Notes: a model not told the origin generated them from the sequence alone. DNA of 64,000 nt from Diplonema papillatum (GCA_030068145.1 JAPJBO010000992.1:1-64000), one strand, 5' to 3'; shown: positions 20,580 to 32,120, counted from the stretch's first letter. A program made the numbers and translations.

Positions 20580-21480
20580 CTGCAGCGGAAGTCCGTTCTC
20601 ATCGGCAGCTTCGGCCTTGTCCTGCGGCGCCGGGCGCTTGACCGGCGGCACGCCGTTGGGAGGCGGCGGCGGCGGCGGCGGCGTGTCGGGCATCGGCATG
20701 TCCGGCGCGAACCTTCCTGCCGGCTGCTGCTGCAGCTGCGGCTGCGGCTGCTGCTGCAGCTGGTGGGCGTGGTGGTTCTGCTGGACCTGCTGCTGGTGGC
20801 GGCGCTCGACGCTCGAGCCGATGCTGCCGAGGCTGCTGTTGCTGGGCGTCCGCTGGTTCTCAGCGGCCGCGGCCGCGGCCGACGCCGGCGGCAGCAGCGG
20901 CGCCGGGCCGTCGAGCAGCGGCGGCGCCCCCCCGTTCTGCATCGGCCGCGCATTCGGCGTCGCACTCGACGCCCCCGGCGACATCAGCAGCACCGAAAGC
21001 GTCGGCGTCGGCTCGGGCGAGTTCGCGAGCGACGCGGGCAGCGACGCGACCAGAACGGCGTTGAACCCGACCTCGCTGAGGGAGGCGGCCACGACGCAGC
21101 ACGAGGCGACGGTTGCGTGAACCGCAGCCGTTTTCTTCAGCCGGAGGGCGGGCGAGGGAACCACGGCGCGCTCGGTCTGCGGAGACAGACCCCGCTGCCT
21201 GCGCTGCAAATCCTCGGAGAAGTACTTGTAGAAGTCGTACCACATGGTGACCCCCGTCCCGCTCTCGTCGAGCTCCTTCCACACCTCTCTCACGTCCCCG
21301 ACGCACCGGCATAAGCACTCGGCCACGTCGGCCTCCTGCAGCGCGTCTCCCAGTTCGCACGCCCCGATGAACCCGTCGTGCGCCGAATCCGCTCGGGACC
21401 AGGCCCACCGGAGCTTCAGCAAATTCTCCGCCAGCACCCTCTTCGGCCTCGGGCCGATGCTCGTCAGCGCGGCAGCCGGG
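20580..21480 (-). CDS. EF-hand exon of the kinase gene
   Basis: This 901-base exon (one leftover base, then 300 codons) has acceptor GCCGCCACAG (21481-21490) and donor CAG|GTACTG. It encodes two EF-hand calcium loops: DSAHDGFIGACE, then DESGTGVTMWYD, with Asp or Glu at positions 1 and 12 and Gly at 6 in both. A long low-complexity linker follows, rich in Ala, Pro, Gln and His, including eight consecutive Pro. The exon ends in phase 0 and the kinase exon begins in phase 0, so the two join without a break, giving EF-hands then kinase. The plant and apicomplexan CDPK order is the reverse. The upstream intron is phase 2, so the MGCC exon does not join directly and at least one exon between is unassigned. 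Confidence 0.75.
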
Positions 21481-21486
21481 CTGTGG

Positions 21487-21990
21487 CGGCGGGGAAATCT
21501 TAGTTTAATGTTTAGGCAGAGCACTGCCTCTCATGCATGGTTGATGCTAGCATCAAGTCTTCTTCGAGGAAGATGTCGTCTAGGAAAGGGATGCAAAATA
21601 GAAAATAGAAAGTTGTAAAGAGGGGGGGGAAACTTAGTTTAATGTTTTGGCAGGGGAGTTTAAGAGAGAGAGAGAGACGAGTTAGAGTGCAGGGACCATC
21701 TCTCCGAGGAGTATCCGGTCGCCCCACTACTATCCCGTACTACTACGGCGGGCGCAAGTCGTTGCGCCGTGGGCGCGGAGCGAGCCGTGGCCCAGTCAAA
21801 GACGACTGTTGCACCGATGGTGGCGCAGCCGGGGGCGTTCTGACTGGCGGACGAGACCGCCTGGCAGGCGTGTGTTGACACGTTGTTTCGCGGGTTCTCC
21901 TCCTTTTGGCAATAGCCCGCCGTATGGCGGCGGCTAGCATCTTGACGGAGAATCTCAACTCCCACTGAACAAAGGGTACGTCGTGCGGAT
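21487..21990. repeat. Family B end and family L copy in the intron
   Basis: 21487-21560 is a B terminus with the TTGATGCTAGCATCAA stem. 21660-21990 is family L: a GA tract, then GAGTGCAGGGACCATCTCTC, then a GC-rich body. Family L on the minus strand keeps an open frame resembling that of the copies at 41956-42222 and 61181-61310. Confidence 0.7.
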
Positions 21991-22017
21991 ATTCAGGCAC
22001 GGCATCGTTCCAGCTGT

Positions 22018-22680
22018 TAGTTTAATGTTTAGGACTGTTTAGGCAGAACACTGCCTCTCATGCATGTTTGATGCTAGCATCAAGTCTTCGTCGAAGAAAG
22101 TGTAAAAGAAAATAGGGGAAAGGGAAAAGGGTCGCAGGGAGTGTAAGACTCCGCATGTAGGGTATGAAACTTTGAGGGACTAGTCCTCCTTATTCTTTTT
22201 TCACCGCGGTGTTGTGTGCACCTCGGGGGGAAAGCTTAGTTTAATGTGGGGAAATTTCAGCCGCATGTTTTTTAGACAGAATGTTTGACTTCGCCGCAAG
22301 TCATTTCGAGGGGGGAAAATCTTAGTTTAATGTTTAGGCAGAGCACTGCCTCTCATGTATGTTTGATGCTAGCATCAAGTCTTCGTCGAAGAAAGTGTAA
22401 AATAAAATAGGGGAAAGGGAAAAGGGTCGCAGAGAGTGTAAGACTCCGCAGGTAGGGTATGAAACACGAGGGACTAGTCCTCTTTATTCTTTTTTCACCG
22501 CGGTGTTGTGTGCACCTCGGGGGGAAATCTTAGTTTAATGTGGGGGAAATTTCAGCCGCATGTTTTTTTAGACAGAATGTTTGACTTCGCCGCAAGTCAT
22601 TTCGAGGGGGGGGAAATCTTAGCTTAATGTTTAGGCAGAGCACTGCCTCTCATGCATGGTTGATGCCAGCATCAACGGGA
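22018..22680 (-). repeat. Family B tandem array, about 300 bp unit
   Basis: Two full units (22018-22320 and 22321-22615) and a third partial one. Each has the GCTAGCATCAA stem, GGCAGAGCACTGCC, a GTGTAAGACTCCG segment and two AAATCTTAGTTTAATG ends. The units are nearly identical, so the duplication is recent. They lie inside the intron upstream of the EF-hand exon. Confidence 0.85.
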
Positions 22681-23189
22681 GTGAGGATAGTACGCTGTCA
22701 TCGATCGGTTTTTGTTCTTGACAAATTGCATTCGTTAGCCTAACGGATCCCTGCGTTTCAGAGCCTCTCAGGGAGCTTGCGGACACTGTTTTTTTTACTG
22801 TTTGAGGGTTTGAAGATGGCAATTTTTGCTCATCCACGACCAAAGATGGGTTCAAGACATGTTTTTCCCTTGATGGGTGTACAAAAGGCTGACCAACATA
22901 GACGAATAATGAAAATTCGGGTTCCGGACAAAAAAAGGGCCTGAGTGGGCAGTGGGCACCCCTATTGTTAGGCGCAAAAAAAGCACCAGCGGAAGCTGGG
23001 CTGTGAGCGCGGCCACTACCACCGCATTTTTTGTAGCTGCCTGGAGAGCGTCTGTCGCTGTCGAACACAGGCCATCGTTGAGACAGCTGCCATTTTTCTC
23101 CAGGCTCCCAGGTATCTAACGGTAAAGACAGCACCAGGCAATTCTGGGTCCCAAAGGATCCCAAGATTCGTAAAAAAAAGGGGGGGTCG

Positions 23190-23459
23190 TCACGGACGCC
23201 CGAGCGTCGTACCGACAGTGGCTTTCTGGCCTTCAGGTTCCCACGTGTGCACACGGCCGTAAGGCGGTTCATCACTTAGAGAATCGAACGCATACTCAGA
23301 CCAGCCCAGCTCGAGCTGCAGGTAGCGATCGCCTTTAAATCGACTGATGATGTCGGCAGTAGAGACGCAGCTGTCAGCTTCGACGGGAGGCATCAGACGA
23401 CGAAGGACGTCATGATACGACTGGATGGGCTCGGATGCCATGCGAAGCTGTTGAGCAAG
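23190..23459 (-). CDS. Candidate internal exon, unknown
   Basis: The stretch reads QLRMASEPIQSYHDVLRRLM and onward for about 90 codons with C/G-ending codons favoured and no stop. It follows a good acceptor (TTGCTCAACAG, 23460) in phase 0, which matches the phase of the MGCC exon donor. Candidate donors are GTCG|GTACGA near 23200 (phase 1) or CC|GTGACG near 23188 (phase 2, which would fit the EF-hand exon). No domain is recognised. It may be the missing middle exon of the kinase gene or part of an unknown element. Confidence 0.4.
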   Translation of the reverse strand, partial: LAQQLRMASEPIQSYHDVLRRLMPPVEADSCVSTADIISRFKGDRYLQLELGWSEYAFDSLSDEPPYGRVHTWEPEGQKATVGTTLGRP

Positions 23460-23699
23460 TGTTTGAGTAAACAACTGGGGTGGAGGTGTTCGATGTAACG
23501 AACGCTCTGACTTAAGGAGTCAGTTCTTCTTCTTTTCCAGAGGTTATTGAGGCCGAACAGACCATTTTGGAGACTCCGGATATTCTTCGAGGCTGGAGGT
23601 GGGAAGCATTGCTCGTGTCGAGTTATTTCATTCCGTCGTGGAACCGGAGGGCTCAACCCGATTGGGTGTTCAACAGTTATGAGACTAACCCTGGGCATG

Positions 23700-25440
23700 C
23701 AATGACCCAATGCTAGCGTTCCACTTGAAAAGGTCTCAAGGTTTGGATTTGTGGAAGGGTTGAGAAATCATGTGGGTGGTGCTTGGATAGCTGTTAAGCA
23801 GTGTGAACTGTGTTGTGAACTGTGTTTCGGTAACCCAGTATCACAAGTACGATCCTGGTATCGTGTGTGATGGTACCAAAACACAGCACGTGCCATATAT
23901 CGCTGCAAACAGACTTCTCAGGTTCTTTACAAGGGGCGCAGCAACGGGAGAAATTGTTGAACGTGAAGAGAATTGAACCGAGATGCGGTATCCTCAGAGT
24001 CTGCTAATGCATGAGGCGAGCTGCGATCTACATCCAGACGCTGAGGAAGTGCCTTCAGTTGATGACCACGGGTTCCGTTTCGGTTGCGAGCACAAGTCAG
24101 AACGGCCTTGCACCCAGGTTGCGGCTCAAAAAAAATGCAATCAGGTCGCATTCAAAGGCCGTGCAAGGCCGCAGCACAGGAGCAAACAGCGAGGATCGGT
24201 GAGAAGCTTCAGGCTGTGGCGCAAGGAACGGCTTCGATGGGTGCGAGTTCAGCAGCGGCGAAAAACAAGAATCGAACCAGGCAGGCGAGGAGCGATGGGA
24301 CGACGTTAACACGGGGGAAGAGCTGATCAAGCGCCTCTCAGGGCAGAGGGGAACCGGTAGTGAAGTAACAAGCCCGCTTGAGTGTCGAGCGAACGCCTTG
24401 CCACAACCACTCAATGACTACGTTATGCTGTATCCTGCTGGACGCACCAGCGCCTGCAGGAGCGGGCATGTGGCACGAGGTGAAGAATAGGTGGCCGCAA
24501 CACAACACAAGGAAAGACCACTACTCTTGTTGTCGATTTACGTTCATCGCGATTGCTGCTGGGAAGATGGCACTGCTGTCGGGTCTTCGGATGCGTAGCT
24601 CATCCTTTTCCAGCGACAAACGGGCTTCGGCTCGCGAATTTTCGTTGGAGACACCAAGTCAGGTGGGAAAATTGGCTCACCCCCCTTCGCCGTCACCGGG
24701 CCAAAGTCTTGGTCTCAGGTAAGCGCAGAACAAGTGCGGACTGCACTGACGGAAGACTGTACAGTCTCGCTTGCAAATGGGTGGTGGTTTTGCGGGACAG
24801 ACGGCCGGGCTCTGCGCAGCTCCGATGTAGACGGGCTGAGAACTTCGGTCCAGTGGGTTGGCCTCGCATTTCGGGCACTCTGCAGCACGCAGCCGATGTA
24901 GCAGCTGCTGGTGCACCGACAACACGCTCACCTGACCACGAAAAAAGCAGGTTACTGAGCTGCAGGTAGAAAATTGCAGAGAAGTGGCAACGACAGCTAC
25001 GGTTCCAGCCAACCTTGCTTGTCGTGCTTCTTGTTTTCCCTCAGTTCCTGCATAGCGACGGCATGTAGCCGCGCGCGCTCTGTGCTGACGAAGTTTCGTT
25101 TTCCCTTCTAAAGGAGAAGTCGTGGAGCTCTTCTGCGGTGAGGATGCACTCGCATCCATCGCGGTAGTACTGCGCGAAGCACCGGATGACAGTGTGCCTG
25201 ACGTGTACGTACGGCGGTCACGGAATGCAGCGCCACGGGTGCGTATGAATCACGACATGCGGTGAGCGAACATACGCAGTCAACGACCTGAGTGTTGCAA
25301 GTCCCACCAGATATCGCACCTTCGTCTGCAACGCGAAGACAGGTCAAAGGATCAGATGGAACCCGCACAACCAGAACGTCGCAGCAACACGGCGAGACCC
25401 GTAGCGACCACAGTTCAATGGCCTCGGCACACCTCGGGCA
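23700..25440. other. Long intron-like stretch, no exon seen
   Basis: I find no convincing splice-bounded exon here on either strand. The open frames are short and not biased in codon use. If the 16129-28917 gene model is right, this lies within its largest intron. Confidence 0.4.
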
Positions 25441-25449
25441 GGCCCCCGA

Positions 25450-26290
25450 CGTCGCAAAACACACCGAGTCAGAACGCGAGCAGAAAGCGTCAGCGCCAAG
25501 CGCACCGACCCCCTCCCTGCGACACCAGCAAGCGAGAAAAGCGCGGCGCGAGATGACAAAGACAGGCAACAGCCCACCAAGAGAAGACGAAGCACGCCAC
25601 GCACGAGATCGGGGGAGGTTTTGCATACTACCCGAAGGACGCACAACGCACCACGCCAGAACGAAAGCTAGAAGCGTCAACGCCACCCCCTGCCTGCGGC
25701 ACAATTCAAGCGAGGAAAGCAAGGCACCAACAAAGAAAGATGACAGTCCCCAAAGAGAAGACGAAGCGTGCAATGCGAAGACGAAGCGCGCAATGCAAGA
25801 GATCGGAGGAAGTCTGTATACTACCTGAACAAAGAAGAGGAAGGACGCACAACGCACCACGCCAGAATGCGAGCTGGAAGCATCAAGCGCCAACACCGTC
25901 AGCCTGCCTGCGATACCACCCCCTGCTTGCGACCCGAGAAAAAACATGGCACCGTCGTGCGAAACGACAAATAAAGCTGACAACCCTAGTAAAGACACAG
26001 CACGCCGTGCACGCTTAACGACGTCGCAGGCGTGTCGGCGCTGCCGCTTGGCGCTTCCCGCTCGCGTTCTAGCGTGATGTGTTTTCCGTCCTTCTCCACC
26101 TTGCGGGTAGCATACCGACTTCCTTCGATTTCGAGGAAAGCATGACGCCTGCGAAACGATATAGAAAGCCGACGAACACTCCAGAAGATGAAGCATGCCA
26201 TGCACGAAATCGAAGGAAGTCCGCAGAGAAGAGGAACGACACAAAACGACCGCCAAGACGAGGAAGAGTGCAAGCACCGGAAACACGATT
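25450..26290. repeat. Degenerate minisatellite, about 200 bp unit, with one inverted unit
   Basis: Units near 25450, 25630 and 25845 share ACGCACAACGCACCACGCCA, GCGTCAACGCC-like text and a GATCGGAGGAAGTCTGTATA end. The unit at 26030-26130 is inverted. The 392-codon minus-strand frame through it is produced by the repeat. Confidence 0.65.
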
Positions 26291-26799
26291 CGGTGCGTTC
26301 GAAGGTTGTACCTGAGGGATGAGATTCGCCACAGGTTGCTTTATTGTGACCTCAAACTGCTGCAGTCGGTGCAATGTGAGCTGAGTTGGCAACACTCCGA
26401 TCAAACACGCTAGCGCTTTCCCTTGCTGTGACCCCAATTTTCGGTTTCCAACGGTTCATTCCTACGTGCATGGACATGAACCCGGACGCTGGCAATTCGG
26501 GACCCCTTACAGCTGGATAAGGTATTTCAAAAAAACAAAATATTTCCCCCCCGGAGAACAGAGACCCGGTATGTATGTTCGTCAAGCCTAGCAGATTCCT
26601 TCGGAAATCCGCGAGACTCCGCCGTGCAGGGAATCGGGGAATGGCAGGTGTGCTCCGTCCTTGGCCTTCGTCGGGCGGCACAGAACGGTTTGGTGAGATG
26701 TTGAAGGGGGCGGGGTTAAGAAGTGTCTGAGGTGGGTGAAACTAGGGAGCTGCGAAGGACGAGTTGGAGGAGAGGGAGGGGGGGTGGGATCTCAATTCC

Positions 26800-27170
26800 G
26801 GTGTTGGGCAGAATCGTGCCTCCTTATGCTTGATGCTTGCATCAAGTCCTTTCGATGAACGAAGAAAGAAGAAAGAAAAAGAAAAAGGCCGCTCCAGGTC
26901 CAGGAACGTGACGGTCAACCGCAGCTTGCAGAGCTTGAGTCGGAGGCAGCACAGTGCTACAACCCCGTCCGCCAGGTGCGCCACGCCTTGATGCTTTAGT
27001 TTGGGAAATCGGTAGCCACTTAACCCGTAGGCTCGTGGCTCTGCAGTACCGCCAAACACACGTGAAGCTTGGCTCCCGTGTAGCAGGCTTTCCCTGGTAC
27101 CCGGGGTGTTGGGCAGAATCCTGCCTCCTTTCATGATTGATGCTAGCATCAAGTCCTTTCGATGAAAAAA
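26800..27170 (+). mobile_element. Family D SINE flanked by two family B ends
   Basis: Family D (26885-27103) has an A/G-rich stretch before it. On both sides lies a near-identical family B piece (GGTGTTGGGCAGAATCNTGCCTCC, TTGATGCTNGCATCAAGTCC). The flanking copies are about 65 bases, much longer than the 13-14 bp duplications at other D copies. Confidence 0.65.
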
Positions 27171-27254
27171 AGATAGGCTTCTGATGGAGAAAAGGAAAAA
27201 AAGAAACGAGCACAGAAAACTCCGCGAGCGAGGAAAGAAACCAAGGGTGTCGGG

Positions 27255-27440
27255 GGGAAAAATACTAGTTCAACGTTTACGTGCCTCGCATGCATGTCTG
27301 ATGCTAGGCATCATCAACTCATTCCAAGACCAAAAAAAAGAGAGAAGAAATAGAAGCGGGGAAAACGAGAGGGAGAGAGGGAAGGTGGAGTGTAAGACTC
27401 CGGAAGGAAACCATGGATGTCGGGTATATGGAGGCGGGGT
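27255..27440 (-). repeat. Diverged family B copy after the MGCC exon
   Basis: It retains the GCATGCATGTCTGATGCTAG stem region and GGAGTGTAAGACTCCGGA. It starts about 55-70 bases after the donor of the exon at 27493. Confidence 0.6.
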
Positions 27441-27492
27441 GTGGGGTGTAGAAGGGAGGGGGGGTGTGGGGGGGGTGGGTGTTTTGGCAAAC

Positions 27493-28917
27493 CTCGATTT
27501 TGTGGAAGAAGGCGTAGAAGATCGGGAGCGTCGTGTGCGGCTGCCCCGGGGAGATCTGGCGGAAGAGGGGCGTCGCGAGGTACGGGGGTACGGCGAGCTC
27601 GCGGCCGACGTCGGGGTTGTCGCGGAGGGCGGTGGCCAGGTCCCAGGCGGAGAACCGGCCGTTGTTCGAGGTGTCGATGAGGTCGAAGAGCCAGCGGCAC
27701 GTGCAGTACCGCGTGATCGCCTGCTGCGTGATGACGGCGTCGGCCCGCCCGCTGAACGCCTTCGACGACTCCAGCAGCAGCTCGATCAGCTCCGCCGACG
27801 GCCGCTCCGCCGGCCACCCCGTCGACGCGAGCAAATCCGGGTCCTTGTCGAACGCCTTCTGCAGCTTGTCCGGCGGGATCCCCGGCGAACCTCCGATGTC
27901 CCTGCCTTGCAGCGCTATGCCGAACAGCAGGTTCGCACGGGCCGTCGGCTGCGCCAGGGTCGGGTCGCCGACGCCGTGGTGGGAGAGGTACTGCGGGTCG
28001 AGCATCGAGCTGCGGTAGGTGATCGACGTCGGAACGATGTAGTCCCGCTCTTTTTCGTCGAGCAGCAGGTTTTCGAGCTCTTGGGGGTCGAGCGCTTCGC
28101 ACTCTTCGTCGTCGTGCCCGTAGGGCGCGCAGGCGGGCGAGTACGATGGGGTCCGGTCCACGAACGTGACGGAGTTCCTCGCCTTCTTCCCGCCGGGCAC
28201 GTCGGTCAGGCTGTCGACGCGCCGGTTGAGGATGTGGTTGTCCTTCTGGGTCGCCATCAGCGACCGGCCGCCCTCCTGCCGCGAAGCGAAGGCCTGCTGC
28301 TGCTGGCCGTTGGGCTTCGGCGTCGTGGCCGCGGACGAAGGGTCCGACGAGGCTCCGCCGGCGTTTAGGGAGTGCGCGCGGGCCTTCCGCTCGAGCTTCG
28401 ACTGCCGCTCAGCTTGATTGAGCATCGAAGCCGGCGGCGTCCGGGCTGCCCTGTGTGCCGGGCGCGTGGGGGGTCCGCTGGAAGATGTCGGAGACGACAT
28501 CTTGGTGCTCGACGGGGCGGACGTGCAGTACAGCGGCTGCTTCGGCCGCGTCGGCTTGCCGAACGTCGACGCGGAGTGCGGCGTCGCCGGCGACCGGACA
28601 CACTCCGAATCAGCCAGACTGCCCCCCGGAGACACCGGATGGCCCCTGGCACCCCCGGGCGAAACCGGATGCCGTGCCGGCGCACCGGCCCGCACCCCGT
28701 TTTCAGACGCCCTCGCGTCGCCCCCTCCGGGAGCGACATACGTCGGCTCCCTCTCGCGGTACGTATTACCGGGCTGCTGCTGCAGCTGCTGCTGCTGCGC
28801 GGCGGCGGGGCGGGGGCTGCTGGGCTTGCGGGGGACCGGGCGGTTCCCCGCCGTGCCTGCCTTGCCTGCCGCCCCATTGGGCCGGCTTGCGGCTATGTCG
28901 CTTTGGCAGCATCCCAT
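27493..28917 (-). CDS. First exon: MGCC acylation motif and EF-hand
   Basis: This is a 1425-base exon (475 codons) from ATG at 28917 to the donor ATCGAG|GTTTGCC. It starts MGCCQSDIA: Gly2 is a typical N-myristoylation site and Cys3-Cys4 typical palmitoylation sites, so the protein is probably membrane-anchored. A disordered part rich in Pro, Ser, Ala and Gln follows (to about residue 240). Then comes a folded part with a helical repeat region and an EF-hand loop, DTSNNGRFSAWD (about 435-446), with Asp at 1 and 12 and Gly at 6. The shared EF-hand theme and strand suggest it belongs with the exons at 20580-21480 and 18524-19456. The phases (0 here, 2 there) mean an intermediate exon is required. 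A stand-alone EF-hand protein is the alternative. Confidence 0.75.
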
Positions 28918-29100
28918 ATAAGATTCGACCGCCGAGGACCCGAAGCCGGTGTCGAAGCAGAAGAAGAAGACGAACAGCCGGCGCAGCCCGGATAGCAGGC
29001 CCCGGCTCCCGCGTGAGAGTGAGGCCCCCAGGGTCGACCCACCCGGCGGGCACGGGTGGCAGGTCGAAAGCGACCGATATAGCTCTCTCTTCCTAGTGGG

Positions 29101-29122
29101 GGAGAGAGAGAGAGAGAGAGAG
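29101..29122. repeat. GA microsatellite upstream of the MGCC exon
   Basis: A short pure GA tract about 185 bases upstream of the start codon, in the presumed leader or promoter. I see no TATA box that I would defend. Confidence 0.7.
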
Positions 29123-29129
29123 GAAGCGA

Positions 29130-29995
29130 TGCGGATGTGTGGCGAAGGCCCGCCGCAGGGGGAGAAGCTCGAAGAGGACCGTCAAGTCACCTTCCGGAGA
29201 ACGTGACGAGCACACAGGAAAGTGGGGCCGAAATGCCGACCACACTAGCTCTTCCTGGGTGGGGGGGAAATGCCCACGGCAGGAGCAGCGCCGAAGAGGA
29301 CCGTCAAGTCACCCTCCGGAGCCGACGAGCACACAGGAAGCGGGGCCGAATGCGGCCACTAGCTATTCCTGGGGAGTCGGGGGTAAGGCCCACCGCAGGA
29401 GCAGGCCGAAGGGGGCCGTCGAGTCACTTTCCGGAGCTGGAGAGCGCAGGAAGCGGGCCGAATGCGACCACCAGCTCTTCCTGAGCGGTAAGGCAGGAGC
29501 AGGGCCGAAGAGGGTCGCCAGGTCACTTTCCGGAGCTGAAGAAGCCCAGGAAGCACGGGAAGCGGGTCGAATGCGGCCACTACCTCTTCCAGAAGGGGTA
29601 AAGCCCACGGCAGGATCAGGGCCGAAGCGCTAGGCCACTTTCCGGAGCTGAAGAGCACACAGAAAGCGGGCCGAAAAACGAACCCACCAGCTCTTTCCTC
29701 GGAGGGGAAAGCCCCGCGGCAGGAGCAGGCCGAAGGGGGCCGCCAGGTCACTTTCCGGAGCCGCGGGCCACGGGAAGCAGGACTAGCTCTTCCTGGGGGG
29801 GGGGGGGGAAGCCCACTGCAGGAGCAGGCCGAAGAGCAAAGGACTGCGGGGTCGAATGCGACACCCGCTGCTAGCTCTTCCTGGGAGGGAGTGGAGAAAC
29901 CACCGCGCGTCGAGACCAAAGAGGGGCCACCAAGTCACACTTTCCGGAGCTAAGGGGCACAGGAAGCAGCCGAGCAAGCCCCCCGTGGGCACCCC
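29130..29995. repeat. GC-rich minisatellite, about 105-115 bp unit
   Basis: Roughly eight units share CTAGCTCTTCCTGGG, GCCCACNGCAGGAGCAGGCC and GTCAAGTCACTTTCCGGAGC, plus GAAGCGGGCCGAATGC. It lies directly upstream of the MGCC exon, so it could affect that promoter; this is inference. Confidence 0.85.
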
Positions 29996-30257
29996 CGCTG
30001 GGACCAAGCGGGAGGGAGATTGGAAGGGTGGTTGAGGGCGGACCCGTCTTGCTCCTCGCAGAGATACAACTTCTTTGGGGGGGGAGGGGGGGTTTCGACC
30101 CTCTACTTTTTTCTTCTTTCGAAGCTTTTCGAAAGGTTTTCTCTGTGGTGGTTGGGGGTTTTTTTAGAGTTAAAGTAAAGTTTTTAGTCGTATGTTTGTG
30201 TCGAACAAATGCAATTCGTCAATCAACGGCAGTGTACGATCATCTTTCCCGCTAGAT

Positions 30258-30328
30258 GAAGAAAACAGGGTTTGGAGGAAGCGCCCCTTTTTGTTCGTGC
30301 GCGCTTCCTCCAAACCCTGTTTTCTTCA
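30258..30328. repeat. Perfect hairpin, 27 bp arms
   Basis: GAAGAAAACAGGGTTTGGAG plus GAAGCGC is followed, after about 16 bases, by its exact complement. GCCCCTTTTTG also pairs with a nearby CAAAAAGGGGC. It could be a very short hairpin element; there is no coding content. Confidence 0.8.
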
Positions 30329-30747
30329 CACCAAAAAGGGGCCGTAAGTGTAATGCCGTTCATCGCGACGACAAAGTTCTTCTCGACCATCAAGGTCGAT
30401 GGTTGTCTGCGGTCTTTCGACTTTTCCTGTTATATTCCTGCCTTTGCGTGCCTACACGCCGAGGTCCCGGTCCCGTAGGGCCCATCGTGCCCACACTGGC
30501 CGTCTTCTTGGCTGCTGCTTGCGCCTTTACTCGTTTTGCAGACGAGCTTTGTCACCGCCCACGTCCCCGCTTGAGAACTCTTCGATGACCTTCGTTGTTG
30601 GGATGCGTTTGGCTGGGAGTAGAAGCGCCTGGCGGACGCTGTGGGTTTCCCTCAGGACGACTTCGCTGTTGCAGTGGCCGCAATGCCTCCCAGGCATAGT
30701 TACCCCGTCGAGCCAGTCCTAACCTACTAGGAATCCCTGGCCAGGGC

Positions 30748-31240
30748 AGTGATGCGCGCACGCCGTGCGTATAAGTCGGACTTTGAGTGCGTGAGCCCCT
30801 CTGAAGAAAGGGCTACTTAGCCCCGGGTCTCTGGGTTGCGTCCCCCTCCTTCTCTTGGTCGCCTGGTCTTGCGTCTTGCTGGTCCGTCCGGGCTGGTGGC
30901 TTCGCGCTTCCCGTCTTGCATCACCTCGTCTCCACTCCCTGCCGCACGGGCTTCTTCGGTTTGTGCCACCTGCGACGCAGGCCACTTTACTGCTCGTCTG
31001 CGCGTCGTCTGCTCTGTACTCGTTGCCTCATCCGCGATTGCTGCTTCTCGTACCGACCGCGCCCGCCTTTCCTTTTCTGCCTCTCGCTTCTGTGGTCCTT
31101 CGGCGGCCTCGACTCGGGCGTCCTGCTGTGCTATCTGAATCTCCTCGTCTTCCTTCTTACGTTGCTTGGCACTCCGCGCACGCCGTGCGTATAAGTCGAT
31201 CTTTGAGTGCGTGAGCCCCTCCGAAGAAAGGTCCATCACA
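30748..31240 (-). other. Charged open frame between two direct repeats
   Basis: GCGCACGCCGTGCGTATAAG and about 35 further bases occur at 30750-30803 and again at 31173-31228. Between them a 140-codon minus-strand frame is rich in Arg, Glu, Lys and Ala. Both repeats read SSEGLTHSK.DLYARRAR in that sense. It may be a fragment of an unrecognised mobile element; function unknown. Confidence 0.35.
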
Positions 31241-31481
31241 CTTTGGCACTTCGCGCACGCCGTGCGGCCGAGCGCAGTTTTTGAGGTGCAGCACGACCGC
31301 CGAATGGGGAATGCATGAACTGACCACTCCCAACGTACATGCTAGACACTCAACCCGTCACGGGACACGCACGGCATACGATGGAAGCGACACATGAAAA
31401 GAAGGAGCATCCGAAAGTGAAGGCGTTAAATGTTGTATAGAGGACACAAAGCATGAAAGCCGAGTCAAGCAACAAAGAAAC

Positions 31482-31520
31482 AAAGAAGAAGAAGAAGAAG
31501 AAGAAGAAGAAGAAGAAGAG
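31482..31520. repeat. (GAA)n microsatellite
   Basis: A GAA triplet tract of about 13 units, 50 bases before a family C copy. Confidence 0.95.
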
Positions 31521-31569
31521 GATGAAACAGGAACCAGAGCGGTGGGTGTTGGAGCAAAAGAATAAGGAG

Positions 31570-31790
31570 GGGCTTGCAAGAACGTGCTTGGAATGGGTAT
31601 GTGCTCAACACCGCACTGGTCCCGTCTGCGCCGTGTTTCGGTCCTTTAAGCCACAGACACATAAGGCGGACCATCATCAGTGTGGAACCTGAGTGTCTGC
31701 AGACAGGACTGCGGTGTGAGTCTGGTGTGTCAGGCGGCTGTTCGTAGCTCGTCACAGCCAGGACCACCCGTGCTACTAAAAGAATAAGGA
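31570..31790 (+). repeat. Family C element
   Basis: It runs from GCTTGCAAGAACGTGCTTGG to CACAGCCAGGACCACCCGTG. It is nearly identical to 52612-52805 and, inverted, to 20045-20310, so the family spread recently. From 31790 to 32110 I see no gene. Confidence 0.75.
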
Positions 31791-32120
31791 GGGGCGGGGG
31801 GAGTAGAGGTTGGAAGTGGAATGGAAAGAAAAGGAGCGGGGTATGGGCGACTGGAAAGAAGTGGTTGGAGGCGGGCACTCTCCGCATCTCGTTCCAACTG
31901 CTGCCCGGTCGGTAGACCCGAGGCGCCACGCCGCATAAGTGTCACGAGCCCACGGTGCTTTGCTGCAAAAGAACGAGCGACCAGGAGGACTGCTTCGTAG
32001 AGTAGAGGGCGGCATGCGCCAGAGCCTCCCCGCTTAAGGTTACAAAGCGGAATACACCCGTGGAGCGGCATTTATAATCCCCGGCAATTTTTCGTGCACG
32101 AAACGCAGTTCACACCCCCC

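Noticed and set aside
25108-26286. 392-codon minus-strand frame
   Set aside because: It follows a degenerate minisatellite with an inverted unit; the residues are a repeat pattern of Ser, Leu and Arg.
27184-28368. 394-codon plus-strand frame
   Set aside because: It is an Arg/Gly/Val-rich shadow of the MGCC exon, caused by high GC.
30748-31240. Short LTR element
   Set aside because: The direct repeats are only about 55 bases, lack TG..CA ends, and no reverse transcriptase or integrase motif is present.
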